The notes under the pieces are model-generated. The model was not told the DNA's origin. It ran no database searches and saw only the letters and a program-made list of their open reading frames with translations. A DNA stretch of 64,000 nt, taken from an uncultured Sphingomonadaceae bacterium (GTDB taxonomy: Bacteria > Pseudomonadota > Alphaproteobacteria > Sphingomonadales > Sphingomonadaceae). Position 1 is the first letter of the stretch. Each line of letters begins with the position of its first letter. Shown in pieces: positions 8,136 through 18,750 of the stretch. Location of the stretch: the NCBI GenBank assembly GCA_947501695.1, contig CANMWO010000002.1, positions 248,001 through 312,000 of the forward strand. The letters run 5' to 3'. A program made the position numbers and the translations under genes.

Positions 8136-8151
8136 TGTGAACGTGGTCACA
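8136..8151. promoter_or_regulatory. CRP/FNR-type palindrome upstream of the small ORF and msrA
   Basis: The sequence TGTGAACGTGGTCACA is a perfect TGTGA-N6-TCACA palindrome, the consensus for CRP-family activators; the flanking C and G extend it by one base pair. It lies about 85 nt upstream of the 51-aa ORF start on the minus strand. AT-rich -10-like sequence (TATATT on the minus strand at 8119-8114) sits between them, at a distance compatible with activation. Which CRP/FNR protein binds cannot be said. Confidence 0.5.
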
Positions 8152-8196
8152 GGGCGACATTCAGTTTCAGTGCGGGAAGGTTTTCTTTGTTTGACC

Positions 8197-9699
<1,503 letters not shown>

Positions 9700-10014
9700 T
9701 CAGCTTCGCTTTTTCACAAATTCCGCACGCAGTACGAGACCCTTTATTCCGTCGTGCCTGCAATCAATCTCCTGCGCATCACCGGTCAACCGGATGGATT
9801 TGATCAGCGTGCCGCGTTTCAGTGTCTGACCTGCGCCCTTGACCTTCAAATCCTTGACCAACGTCACCGCATCTCCATCGGCCAAGGGATTGCCAACCGC
9901 ATCAAGAACTTCCGGCCCCTTGGCCTTTGCAGCTGCATCTTCCGGACTCAGCCACTCACCGCTTTCTTCATCATAGATATAATCACCATCACCTGCACCG
10001 GCACCATCCGCCAT
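9700..10014 (-). CDS. YjdM/PhnA-family protein lacking the zinc ribbon
   Basis: A 104-aa protein. The C-terminal domain (about 35-104) has the YjdM/PhnA signature: VLDAVGNPLADGDAVTLVKD, then KVKGAG..LKRGT and IDCRHDGIKGLVLRAEFVKK. The N-terminal part (DGDYIYDEESGEWLSPEDAA) aligns with where family members carry a four-cysteine zinc ribbon, but no cysteine is present there. The ATG at 10014 overlaps the metY-like stop by one base (TGATG); a GTG at 10017 is an alternative. It is the last gene of the pabBC-metY-yjdM operon. The role is unknown despite the phosphonate-related name. Confidence 0.85.
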   Translation of the reverse strand: MADGAGAGDGDYIYDEESGEWLSPEDAAAKAKGPEVLDAVGNPLADGDAVTLVKDLKVKGAGQTLKRGTLIKSIRLTGDAQEIDCRHDGIKGLVLRAEFVKKRS

Positions 10015-11288
10015 CACAAGGATTCCAGCGCTTGCTCCATATCCGCTATAATATCATCAATATGTTCAATCCCGACCGACACGCGAACCACATCTGGCCC
10101 GGCACCAGCAGAAACCAGCTCGTCGCCTGACAATTGGCTGTGTGTCGTGGATGCGGGATGGATGATCAACGAACGGGTATCGCCAATATTCGCTAGATGA
10201 CTGAACATGTTCACCGCAGATACAAGCTTGGTCCCAGCGTCATATCCATCCTTCAGACCAAAAGTGAACACCGCGCCGCCTTTGCCGCCAAGATATTTTT
10301 GGGCCAGCGGGTGATATTCGTTGTCCGGTAAACCGGCATAGGACACCCAGCTAATCTCGTCCCTGCCTTGCAGCCATTTTGCCAGCGCCAGGGCGTTGTC
10401 GCAATGCCGCTCCATCCGCAACGTCAGCGTTTCCATGCCGGTGAGAATATTAAACGCATTCATCGGTGCCAGCGCTGGTCCCAGATCACGCAAGGACAAA
10501 GCCCGTGCCGCCAATATGAACGCAACCGGACCAAAGGCCTCGGTAAAGACCTTGCCGTGATAAGAAGCATTGGGCTGATTGAGAAAGGCAAACTTCTCGC
10601 TCTTCGTCCAGTCAAATTTACCGCTATCCACAATAAGCCCCGCAATGCTGTTGCCATGACCGCCCAGAAATTTCGTGCCGCTTTCGACAATAATATCTGC
10701 GCCATGCTCAATCGGGCGGCATAGAGCCGGCGATGCCATCGTGTTATCGACTATCAGCGGAATGCCCGCCGCGTGCGCGACATCGGCAATGGCCGCTATA
10801 TCCTGAACCACACCACCGGGATTGGCGAGGCTTTCAATAAACACACAGCGCGTGTCATCGGTAATTGCATCCTTCACTTCGTCGACATTATCGGCATCAA
10901 CAAAGGTGACGTTCCAGTCGAATTTCTTGAAACTATGCGCCAGTTGGTTAAGCGAACCGCCATAGAGCTTTTTCGCTGCCACAATATGCGCGCCGGGGTC
11001 CATCAGCACATGGAAAACCAGCAACTGCGCGGCATGGCCCGAAGCCACTGCCAGCGCCGCCGCGCCGCCTTCCATAGCCGCTATCTTACCTTCTAGCGCC
11101 CCATTGGTCGGGTTCATGATGCGGGTGTAAATATTGCCCACAGCATCAAGATTGAACAGATCGGCCGCGTGATCGACATCGTCAAACACATAAGACGCGG
11201 TCTGATAGATGGGTGTAATCCGTGCATTGGTTGTGGGATCAGGCTCGGTGCCAGCGTGCACAGCCATGGTTTCCAGATGATCGGTCAT
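10014..11288 (-). CDS. metY: O-acetylhomoserine sulfhydrylase-type PLP enzyme
   Basis: A 424-aa Cys/Met-metabolism PLP enzyme that replaces the acetyl group of O-acetylhomoserine with sulfide to give homocysteine. The active-site lysine is Lys206 in ESGTKFLGGHG. Supporting motifs are the N-terminal TMAVHAGTEPDPTTNAR, IYTRIMNPTNGALE and LANPGGVVQDI, and the insert SEKFAFLNQPNASYHG typical of the sulfhydrylase rather than cystathionine enzymes. It begins 29 nt after the pabBC-like gene and overlaps the YjdM-like gene. There is no space for a SAM riboswitch directly in front. Confidence 0.92.
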   Translation of the reverse strand: MTDHLETMAVHAGTEPDPTTNARITPIYQTASYVFDDVDHAADLFNLDAVGNIYTRIMNPTNGALEGKIAAMEGGAAALAVASGHAAQLLVFHVLMDPGAHIVAAKKLYGGSLNQLAHSFKKFDWNVTFVDADNVDEVKDAITDDTRCVFIESLANPGGVVQDIAAIADVAHAAGIPLIVDNTMASPALCRPIEHGADIIVESGTKFLGGHGNSIAGLIVDSGKFDWTKSEKFAFLNQPNASYHGKVFTEAFGPVAFILAARALSLRDLGPALAPMNAFNILTGMETLTLRMERHCDNALALAKWLQGRDEISWVSYAGLPDNEYHPLAQKYLGGKGGAVFTFGLKDGYDAGTKLVSAVNMFSHLANIGDTRSLIIHPASTTHSQLSGDELVSAGAGPDVVRVSVGIEHIDDIIADMEQALESL

Positions 11289-11317
11289 GAGAATCTCCGT
11301 AAAAAGCTATAGTTTGT

Positions 11318-13087
11318 TTAGGCGAGTGTCGCCTTCACCAGACCGCGTAGGCTATTTCCAATATATAGTCCGCTATCCAAATCTCCAGCCTGCAAATCAG
11401 CCTCAATCGCGTCGCCGCTTGCCAAAAGCTGTCCGCGCAATATGCCGGGTAGCACACCGCGTGTCAGTGGCGGCGTCAACAGCTTGCCATCACGTTCAAC
11501 GAATATGCTCCAGATTGCGCCCTCGGTTAGATAACCGTCGGGATCATGAAATATGGGATGAGCAGCACCGTTCAAACCCGGCGCGGCATATACACTACGG
11601 TCGCTTGTCTTATGACGCAGACGGTAGTCCTGTGCATTGGTCGACATCGGCACCAGCTCGACTTTTACCGGTTCGGTCAACGCGTCCGGCATGGGTTGCA
11701 GTTCAATCGCAATGGCCCCTGAACGAGACAGCATCAACCGGACCTTAGCGGGCTCGTCCTGATGAAAGGTGATTGCCTGTATCGTGTTGCGCGCGGCGTG
11801 GCGGTCAAATTCAAATTCCAGTGCAGCGGCGCTGGCCTTCATCCGTTCCAGATGCGCCTCAAGGCGGATGATGCCGCGTTCGGGGTCGAACGCCATCGTC
11901 TCGACTAAATCTACGGTTATCGCGCCCTCATTCACCTCAGCAAACCTCCCCTTGGCAAGACATTCTCGCCACTCGTCGCCCCCGACAGAGTCTGCCACTA
12001 TGCCAGAGCCGAGACCGATGGAAAGGGTTTCTTGGTCCATATCGATGAAGAATGTCCGGATGGCGACATTGAAAGCGGCATCGCCGCTGGCATCAATCCT
12101 ACCGATGGAACCGCAATAGATACCGCGCTGATCCTTTTCCAGTTCATCGATAATTTCCATCGCGCGGATTTTCGGCGCACCAGTGATAGAGCCGCAAGGA
12201 TAGATTTGACGCAAGAGGTCAATTGCTTTTCGGCCATCAGCCAGCTTTGCGGTCACAGTCGATGTCATTTGATGAATAGTCGGATAGCTTTCCACATGAA
12301 AAAGCTCTGGCACTTCTACGCTACCCGGTTCTGCGACACGAGACAGGTCGTTGCGCAAAAGGTCAACGATCATAAGGTTTTCAGCCCGCTGTTTCGGATC
12401 GCTCTGCAGCTCCGCCCGCACCGTTGTGTCGGCCTCTTCATCCTGAACCCTCGCCGCTGTTCCTTTCATAGGCTTCGCGGTGATCCGGCTATCTTTCATC
12501 GCAAAGAACAATTCCGGAGAAAAGGACAACGTCCAGTTTGTGCCATCAAAAACAACGCCGCCATAACCTGCCTTTGCTCGGTCCCGGATGGCAGCATAGA
12601 GCGCGAGCGGATGTCCGGCATGGAATGCATGTGCCCGGAAGGTCAGATTAGCCTGATAGATATCGCCAGCGACGATATATTCCTGCACTTTTGCAAAAGC
12701 GCGATCATAATCCAGCCGGGTTACGCCGGGTCGCAATTTCCCCAACCATGCGCCTTTGGGGTCCGGAAGCTGTTCGATTACCTCTTCAGGTTGCAAAAGC
12801 GTGTAATCTTCAAACAAACCGAACCATGCCAGCGGACAAGGCCGATCATCGGGCAGATGTCCTGCCAACCGGTTTTCCAACGCCATTCCTGCTTCATAAG
12901 ACATATAGCCCGCCGCATGCAGTCCGCGCTGCTCTGCTTTTGCTAACTTGTCCAAAGCTGCGCCGATATCATCGAGTTTTCGAGCTTCCACGATCTCAAT
13001 CGGATTACTGTAGAGACGAGCGGGTGCTGCTTCCCCTTCGTCACGGGCATCGTCAAGCAATATGAAAGGACTATTGTCAGGGATCAT
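11318..13087 (-). CDS. pabB: Aminodeoxychorismate synthase component I fused to aminodeoxychorismate lyase
   Basis: A 589-aa bifunctional enzyme for p-aminobenzoate, a folate precursor. Residues about 1-375 are the chorismate-binding synthase with PMKGTAAR, ENLMIVDLLRNDLSRV, and the ITGAPKIRAMEIIDELE and GIYCGSIG motifs. Residues about 385-589 are a PLP fold-IV lyase (PabC type): VDLVETMAFDPERG, LHKTSD region and EGAIWSIFVERDGKLLTPPLTRGVLPG written in two adjacent parts. The fusion is common in alphaproteobacteria. It is the first gene of the operon with metY and yjdM and diverges from the S9 peptidase across a 72-nt gap. Confidence 0.93.
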   Translation of the reverse strand: MIPDNSPFILLDDARDEGEAAPARLYSNPIEIVEARKLDDIGAALDKLAKAEQRGLHAAGYMSYEAGMALENRLAGHLPDDRPCPLAWFGLFEDYTLLQPEEVIEQLPDPKGAWLGKLRPGVTRLDYDRAFAKVQEYIVAGDIYQANLTFRAHAFHAGHPLALYAAIRDRAKAGYGGVVFDGTNWTLSFSPELFFAMKDSRITAKPMKGTAARVQDEEADTTVRAELQSDPKQRAENLMIVDLLRNDLSRVAEPGSVEVPELFHVESYPTIHQMTSTVTAKLADGRKAIDLLRQIYPCGSITGAPKIRAMEIIDELEKDQRGIYCGSIGRIDASGDAAFNVAIRTFFIDMDQETLSIGLGSGIVADSVGGDEWRECLAKGRFAEVNEGAITVDLVETMAFDPERGIIRLEAHLERMKASAAALEFEFDRHAARNTIQAITFHQDEPAKVRLMLSRSGAIAIELQPMPDALTEPVKVELVPMSTNAQDYRLRHKTSDRSVYAAPGLNGAAHPIFHDPDGYLTEGAIWSIFVERDGKLLTPPLTRGVLPGILRGQLLASGDAIEADLQAGDLDSGLYIGNSLRGLVKATLA

Positions 13088-13159
13088 CCCCCTCCCCTAA
13101 TTGCTTTTTATACCGTTCGTCCATAAGCATGAGCAAAACTAAACAGGGAGAGGCGCCTG

Positions 13160-15112
13160 ATGCGCATCACATTTGTCGGCGCAATGGTCGCTGCATCATT
13201 GCAATTATTCGCTCCATCCACCCTCGCAGCAGATGAAATTGCCGAAGCCATTGCCCCCAAACCCAATGCATTGATCGCCGACCAAATACCCGACATTCCT
13301 ATGTCGATTGTCGAAAAAACCCGGCCCTATATGGAATTCCGGACCGCAGGTTTCGTCGATTGGGATCCCAAAACCAAGGCGATGCTGGTCCGCACCCGCT
13401 TTGCCGATACCAGTCAGCTACACAGGATAGCGAAGCCTGGCAGCACGCGCGAGCAACTGACCTTTGGCAATGAGCCGGCCCGTTCTGCCAGCTATGCTCC
13501 CGATGGTTCTGCCCTTTTGTTTCAAAAAGACACTGGCGGCAACGAAGTGAACCAAATTTTTGCGTTGAAAGACGGCGTTCCCAAAATGCTGACCGACGGC
13601 AAAAGCCGCAACAGTCTTGGGCCTTGGTCCAGCAAAGGCAGCTTACTTGCCTTTGGATCTAACAAGCGAACCGGGCTCTACAATGATATCTACCTGATGA
13701 ACCTCGCTAAACCCGATAGTGCCACCATGCTGGTCGCGTCGACCGGTGGCGGTTGGTTTCCGATCGACTTTTCGCCCGATGACAAGCATCTGCTGGTATT
13801 CAACTATGTCTCAATTACCGATAACCAACTCTATTTGATCGACATTGCGAATGGCACGTCGCGCAAATTGACCAACAGCAGCAATCCGGTCGCTTATAAC
13901 GGTTTGCAATTTGCTCCGGATGGCAGGTTGTGGGCAGCTTCCGATGATGGCAGCGACGTTCAGCGCCTTGGTATCGTCAATATCGAAACGGCCGTTTTTG
14001 AGCCGATTATTGACGAGAAAGTCTGGGACATATCTGACTTTGACATCAGCAAGGACGGTCGCTGGATTGCCTATGAAATCAATCAGGCGGGCCGCTCCCT
14101 ACTAAAGATTTATGATACGCAAAACGGTGCTGTGCGTACGGTGTCCGATCTGGGGCCCGGCGTGATCGGCGGCCTCAAATTCGCGCCTTGGGGAGAGCTC
14201 GGTTTCACCTTCAACGCTAACCAAGGAGGTAGCGACAGCTTTAGTATCACTCCCGAAACGCTGGCGATCACACGCTGGACCAAAAGCGAGACTGGCGGAT
14301 TAAACGCCGACAATAATGTCGCGCCAGAACTGGTGGAAATTGCTAGCTTTGATGGCGAGAAAATGTCCGGCTTTCTCTATCGGCCTGATCCCAAGAAACA
14401 TAAGGGCCAGCGTCCACTGATCATAAATGTTCATGGTGGACCAGAAGGTCAGGCAACGCCGCGCTTTTTGGGCCGCAACAATTATCTGATCAATGAGCTA
14501 GGTATCGCGATTTTCTATCCTAACGTGCGCGGCTCAACTGGTTTCGGAAAGCGGTTCGTGGCGCTCGACAATGGTCCATTCCGGCGGGAAGATAGTGTCA
14601 AAGATATTGGCGCATTCCTCTCTCACTTGCGCAAGGACAAACGCATCAATAGGCGGCGCATCGCAATCACCGGGGGGAGCTATGGCGGCTATATGACGTT
14701 GGCATCGATGCTTTTATATGGAGATCAGCTAAAGGCCGGCCTTGAAGTGGTCGGCATATCCAATTTTGTTACTTTTCTCGAAAACACACAGCCCTATCGC
14801 CGCGATCTGCGCCGCATTGAATATGGCGATGAACGGATACCGGTACAGCGCGCCAAGCTGGAAGAAATTAGTCCGCTACGGCGCGCCAACGAAATTGACA
14901 TTCCTTTGATGGTCGTCACCGGCGCCAATGATCCGCGGGTTCCGGCCAGCGAAGCCGACCAGATCGTTGCCGCTGTACGTGCGAATGACCGACCCGCCTG
15001 GCATCTGCTCGCCAAAAATGAAGGCCATGGTTTCCGCAAAAAAGCAAATGCGGACTATCAGTTCTGGGCCTCGCTGCTATTCTGGCAGAAATATCTGCTG
15101 AACGGAGAGTAA
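13160..15112 (+). CDS. Secreted S9-family serine peptidase (prolyl oligopeptidase type)
   Basis: A 650-aa exported peptidase. A signal peptide covers about 1-23 (MVAASLQLFAPSTLAADE). Residues about 50-390 form a beta-propeller with repeated SPDD/APDG blades (LLVFNYVSITDN, QFAPDGRLW). The catalytic domain follows: GGSYGGYM with Ser507, Asp591 in GANDPRVP and His623 in EGHGF. These enzymes release dipeptides or cleave short peptides. The ATG at 13160 follows a strong AGGGAGAGG. It is 4 nt upstream of the DUF2339 gene, so the two are probably cotranscribed. Confidence 0.93.
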   Translation: MRITFVGAMVAASLQLFAPSTLAADEIAEAIAPKPNALIADQIPDIPMSIVEKTRPYMEFRTAGFVDWDPKTKAMLVRTRFADTSQLHRIAKPGSTREQLTFGNEPARSASYAPDGSALLFQKDTGGNEVNQIFALKDGVPKMLTDGKSRNSLGPWSSKGSLLAFGSNKRTGLYNDIYLMNLAKPDSATMLVASTGGGWFPIDFSPDDKHLLVFNYVSITDNQLYLIDIANGTSRKLTNSSNPVAYNGLQFAPDGRLWAASDDGSDVQRLGIVNIETAVFEPIIDEKVWDISDFDISKDGRWIAYEINQAGRSLLKIYDTQNGAVRTVSDLGPGVIGGLKFAPWGELGFTFNANQGGSDSFSITPETLAITRWTKSETGGLNADNNVAPELVEIASFDGEKMSGFLYRPDPKKHKGQRPLIINVHGGPEGQATPRFLGRNNYLINELGIAIFYPNVRGSTGFGKRFVALDNGPFRREDSVKDIGAFLSHLRKDKRINRRRIAITGGSYGGYMTLASMLLYGDQLKAGLEVVGISNFVTFLENTQPYRRDLRRIEYGDERIPVQRAKLEEISPLRRANEIDIPLMVVTGANDPRVPASEADQIVAAVRANDRPAWHLLAKNEGHGFRKKANADYQFWASLLFWQKYLLNGE

Positions 15113-15116
15113 GTGC

Positions 15117-17762
15117 ATGGAGATACTTGTCTTTGCAGGAATCATCATCTTGTTGGTGTTGGTATTTGATACACGCAAAACAATTGCTTTGCTCCGCAAT
15201 CGTATCGAAATGCTCGAAAGCGGTGAGCCGAAAGCCGCAACTGAAACCCGACAGACCGTTGCATCGGAGCAGGTAGTACAAGCGGGCCCTGAACCGGAGC
15301 CGGTTGAACCTGTAAAGCGTGCCGCCAAAGCAGCGGAAAAGTCAGAACGCATCGCCGAGCCGGCACCACAGGAACCTTCGCGGCGCATATATGAACCGAC
15401 CTCTCCGCCACCACCGATCAGCACAGAACCGCCACCACCGCGTCCCAGCGCCGCGAAACGTTTTGAAGATCTTATCGGCGGCAAGCTACCGATCTGGATT
15501 GGCGGTATCGCCCTCATTTTCGCTGGCTTCTTCCTTGTCCGCTTTTCCATCGAAGCGGGATTATTCGGTCCTACTGCGCGCTGCGTTACCGCGGCTCTAT
15601 TCGGTCTGTTACTCATCGGCCTGAGTGAATTTGGCTATAAAATTCCCAAATTCGGCAAAATATTCACCGATGACGCTCGCATTGGCCATAGCATTGCTGG
15701 CGCCGGGATTGCTGTGCTCTACGCCACGCTCTATATGGCCAGCGAGCTATATCAGCTTCTCAGCCTCTACGGCGCATTGGGCGGCGTCATTGCTGTCACC
15801 ATATTAGCTTTCGTACTGTCACAGCGCCACGGCCCGCCGACAGCGATCATGGGCTTGCTGGGCGGTTTCGCCGCGCCTTATGTAGCTGGATTGGGACCGG
15901 AATCGGTTGCGCCACTACTCATTTATCTCGGTGTTTTTACTGCTGGTCTGTTTGGTCTCGCCATCCATCGCGGTTGGGCGTGGCTCGCTCTGCTGGCAAC
16001 CGGTGGTAGTGTGCTTTGGACGACAGCGCTTTTGTTCATGGACCTAAGCGGCGATGTACCATTTGTCGGTGCCTTTATCGTGCTGCTTGCCATTGGCGGC
16101 GTTTTGACGCTGTCTCGCACGGGCACCAGCTTTGGAATCCCCAAACCGGTCATGCAAGCTATCCCGCTGGGCGTCGGCCTATTGCAATTGGTCACACTTG
16201 CGCCATTGATCGAATTCTCACTGGTCAGCTGGTTGTTCTTTGGCGTACTCGCGGTCTTTGCTATCGCTCTGGCTTGGCGCGATAGAGACATGACACCAGC
16301 GGTTGCGGGAGCCCTAGGTCTATCCTTAGCGATGGTAGCGACCGCCTTCTCCAACACCGGTGCCGAACAGATGCAGCTGTTCGCGGCTTTAGGACTGGCT
16401 GTGCTATTTAGCGTCGCAGGACATATCTTTGCCCTACGCGAAAAAGACGGGTGGATGTGGTCGTTGATCGGCATGGCTGCGCCAACCGGCATGCTGCTTC
16501 TTATCTATAGCTTAGGCAATTTGGGTTGGAGCCAGAATAGCTGGGCCATTTCCTGTCTGCTGACCGCCATTACAACAGCCTTCATGGCTTGGCGGACACG
16601 CGCCGAAGCCGCGTTTCTGCCGCCGCCATTGGCGAGCGGCTTAACCGCCATATTGGTTGCCATTGCCTTATGGATTTGGACACCGCAAAGCCTTGGCGCG
16701 CTTGTGGCAATCGCAGTGGCCGCGGCGCTTGCCTTCTGGGCCCGCTTCATCACGCGCAAAGCGATTGTCATCCAGTCGGCCATCGCCATTGGCTTTGGCG
16801 GCCTGATCATGTTCTCTGATGCCTTTGGATTGATTGAAGGCCTATTCGGGTCGCTAGGCGGCGAAACCGACCTCTATTTCTACTTGCCGGAAATGGGCCC
16901 CTCGACCATCGAACTGTTGCTTCCGTCCATTGCCATTGTCGGCATTGCCTATTTCTTTCGCGATAGTTTCGGAAAGGCGCTCTCGAAGATCATCGCTGGC
17001 TTCGGTTTGATCGCTGCAGGCGGTTTCGTCTATTCACTGCTTAAACAACCGCTTGCCATTGGACCGATCGAAGACTTTGTCGCCTATGGCTTTGCCGAAC
17101 GCGCCGTTTTCACCCATTTGTTGGCGCTGGCCGGTTGGCTGTTGCTCAGGCAGAAATGGGATGAGAAACTCGCGGCGCCGTTACAATCCTTGGGCTTTGC
17201 ATTGGCTGGACTGGCACTGTTCCGGTTTGTCTATTTTGACTTGTTGCTACTCAGTCCTACCAGCGTCAAACAGGCAATGGGACCTGCGCCGATTGCTAAT
17301 CTGGGCACGCTGCACTTCACTGCCGCAATGCTATGGCTATGGCTCTACGCGCGGACCGAGACATTGGCCTCCGCCCTGCCCAAACTCGTTCGACCGCTTG
17401 AAATTGGCTGCCTGCTTGCCGCCATTGCCGCCGTCATGATCACCGTGCGTCAAGCCGTCCATGGCACAGATATCGCTACGCCGCCTTTCACCTCGACCGA
17501 GACCTATCTCTATAGTGCTGGGCTGCTTGTCCTTGCCATCGCTTGGCTCGCGCGCGGAATCCAGACCACCAATGCCATGCTGCGGATCGCCGGACTGCTT
17601 CTACTGACCCTCGTGACTTTCAAAGTATTCCTGATCGACGCCGCGCAATTGGAAGGCATCTTGCGCATCCTGTCATTCCTTGGTCTCGGCATCGCATTGA
17701 TCGGTATTGGCTGGATTTACGGCAAGGTGATGCGAGCGGACGAAGCAAATACCGCTAGCTAG
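15117..17762 (+). CDS. DUF2339 multi-pass membrane protein
   Basis: An 881-aa integral membrane protein. One helix at the N-terminus (ILVFAGIIILLVLVF) is followed by a Pro/Glu-rich linker (about 35-105) and then KRFEDLIGGKLPIWIGGIAL, the DUF2339 signature, and about 25 hydrophobic helices to the C-terminus. Function is not established for the family. The stop overlaps that of the convergent LysR gene (CTAG at 17759-17762). Antisense open frames across this gene come from its GC-skewed codon use and are not genes. Confidence 0.9.
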   Translation: MEILVFAGIIILLVLVFDTRKTIALLRNRIEMLESGEPKAATETRQTVASEQVVQAGPEPEPVEPVKRAAKAAEKSERIAEPAPQEPSRRIYEPTSPPPPISTEPPPPRPSAAKRFEDLIGGKLPIWIGGIALIFAGFFLVRFSIEAGLFGPTARCVTAALFGLLLIGLSEFGYKIPKFGKIFTDDARIGHSIAGAGIAVLYATLYMASELYQLLSLYGALGGVIAVTILAFVLSQRHGPPTAIMGLLGGFAAPYVAGLGPESVAPLLIYLGVFTAGLFGLAIHRGWAWLALLATGGSVLWTTALLFMDLSGDVPFVGAFIVLLAIGGVLTLSRTGTSFGIPKPVMQAIPLGVGLLQLVTLAPLIEFSLVSWLFFGVLAVFAIALAWRDRDMTPAVAGALGLSLAMVATAFSNTGAEQMQLFAALGLAVLFSVAGHIFALREKDGWMWSLIGMAAPTGMLLLIYSLGNLGWSQNSWAISCLLTAITTAFMAWRTRAEAAFLPPPLASGLTAILVAIALWIWTPQSLGALVAIAVAAALAFWARFITRKAIVIQSAIAIGFGGLIMFSDAFGLIEGLFGSLGGETDLYFYLPEMGPSTIELLLPSIAIVGIAYFFRDSFGKALSKIIAGFGLIAAGGFVYSLLKQPLAIGPIEDFVAYGFAERAVFTHLLALAGWLLLRQKWDEKLAAPLQSLGFALAGLALFRFVYFDLLLLSPTSVKQAMGPAPIANLGTLHFTAAMLWLWLYARTETLASALPKLVRPLEIGCLLAAIAAVMITVRQAVHGTDIATPPFTSTETYLYSAGLLVLAIAWLARGIQTTNAMLRIAGLLLLTLVTFKVFLIDAAQLEGILRILSFLGLGIALIGIGWIYGKVMRADEANTAS

Positions 17763-18637
17763 AGGGACCCGAAACTTGTCTGGCAGCACTCGAAAATCCA
17801 GTCACGCACTGCCTTGATCTCGGGGTTCCGCCTGTTATCGCGATGAAAAACAATCCAGGGCTTTCGAACCGGAATGGGAGGTGCGGATATGCGGACTAGT
17901 CCATGACGCTGAGCGAGAAAGTCAGGCACCATAGCGATAGCGGCTCCGGACTTTGCTATTTCTAGCAAGGCATAGATGCTGCTGGATTGTACGGACAGTG
18001 ATTGCTCCAATTCATGCTGATTGATCCAGACCGATTCCGGGATATCGCCAAATTGATTGTCCAGACCCGCCAGCTTTTCTTGACGCAAGTCTAGTCGGTC
18101 CGGATCGCGTCCGTTGAGATAGCCCGTCGAACCATATAAACCAGCGGCGATTTCAGGCAGCTTGCGGGTGATCAAACCATCGCTCTTTGGGCGTGCTAGG
18201 CGGACGGCAATATCTGCCTCGCGCTTATTAAGATCAGCCAATTCTGTCGACATAATCAGGTCAACGGCCAGACCCGGGTGTCTATCCCAAAGCAATAGCA
18301 GATGCGGAGCCAGCACCGCCGAGACCATCGTTTCGGTCGTCGATATTCGGACGGGCAACGACCGCCGATCGGATTTTAACGAAAATGCCAGCCGCTCCAT
18401 CTGAAATAGATGATCACCGCCCGCCTTTGCCAATGTCAGCACTTCCTTGCCCTGATCGGTCAACGTCACACCGCCCGGGCCGCGCAGGATGAGTTGTAAT
18501 CCCGTTGCCATTTCCAGCGCGTCAATTTTGCGGCCCAAAGTCGCATTGGACATGCCAAGCGCCTCGGCAGCAGCCATAAGTGAACGCTTCTCCGCCACTT
18601 CGATAAAGCAGCGTACGGTATCCCAATCGATAGTCAT
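17759..18637 (-). CDS. LysR-family transcriptional regulator
   Basis: A 292-aa regulator. The winged HTH is in residues 1-60 (DTVRCFIEVAEKRSLMAAAEALGMSNATLGRKIDALE), followed by the linker helix and the LysR substrate-binding fold (about 90-290, LPVRISTTETMVSAVLAPHLL, then ELADLNKREADIAVRLARP). The inducer is unknown. It is divergent from the zinc alcohol dehydrogenase across 113 nt that hold a 19-bp palindrome, the standard LysR arrangement, so the dehydrogenase is the likely target. Confidence 0.93.
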   Translation of the reverse strand: MTIDWDTVRCFIEVAEKRSLMAAAEALGMSNATLGRKIDALEMATGLQLILRGPGGVTLTDQGKEVLTLAKAGGDHLFQMERLAFSLKSDRRSLPVRISTTETMVSAVLAPHLLLLWDRHPGLAVDLIMSTELADLNKREADIAVRLARPKSDGLITRKLPEIAAGLYGSTGYLNGRDPDRLDLRQEKLAGLDNQFGDIPESVWINQHELEQSLSVQSSSIYALLEIAKSGAAIAMVPDFLAQRHGLVRISAPPIPVRKPWIVFHRDNRRNPEIKAVRDWIFECCQTSFGSL

Positions 18638-18671
18638 GGGGCTTCTATATACAGGTTTATGATTTTCATAA

Positions 18672-18690
18672 ATGAATAATCATTATTCAT
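18672..18690. promoter_or_regulatory. 19-bp palindrome between lysR and the dehydrogenase
   Basis: ATGAATAATCATTATTCAT at 18672-18690 is an inverted repeat with 9-bp perfect arms and one central base. It contains T-N11-A spacings as in LysR boxes and lies 35 nt upstream of the LysR start and 60 nt upstream of the dehydrogenase start, where both promoters should be. It is the likely binding site for the adjacent LysR protein, giving autoregulation and control of the dehydrogenase. Confidence 0.65.
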
Positions 18691-18750
18691 ATCTGATAAT
18701 TCCTTAGGCAACCCAACAGGCCGTAGATCGGGATCAAAGGAACCTTGATC

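Noticed and set aside
11289-11317. SAM-type riboswitch before metY
   Set aside because: The gap is only 29 nt, too short, and the gene is inside an operon.
12032-12946. 304-codon open frame antisense to the pabBC gene
   Set aside because: It mirrors the codon pattern of the real gene and has no recognisable domain.
15077-15616. 179-codon open frame antisense to the S9 peptidase end and DUF2339 start
   Set aside because: Low-complexity Gly/Ser reading of the Pro/Glu linker; no domain or ribosome site.
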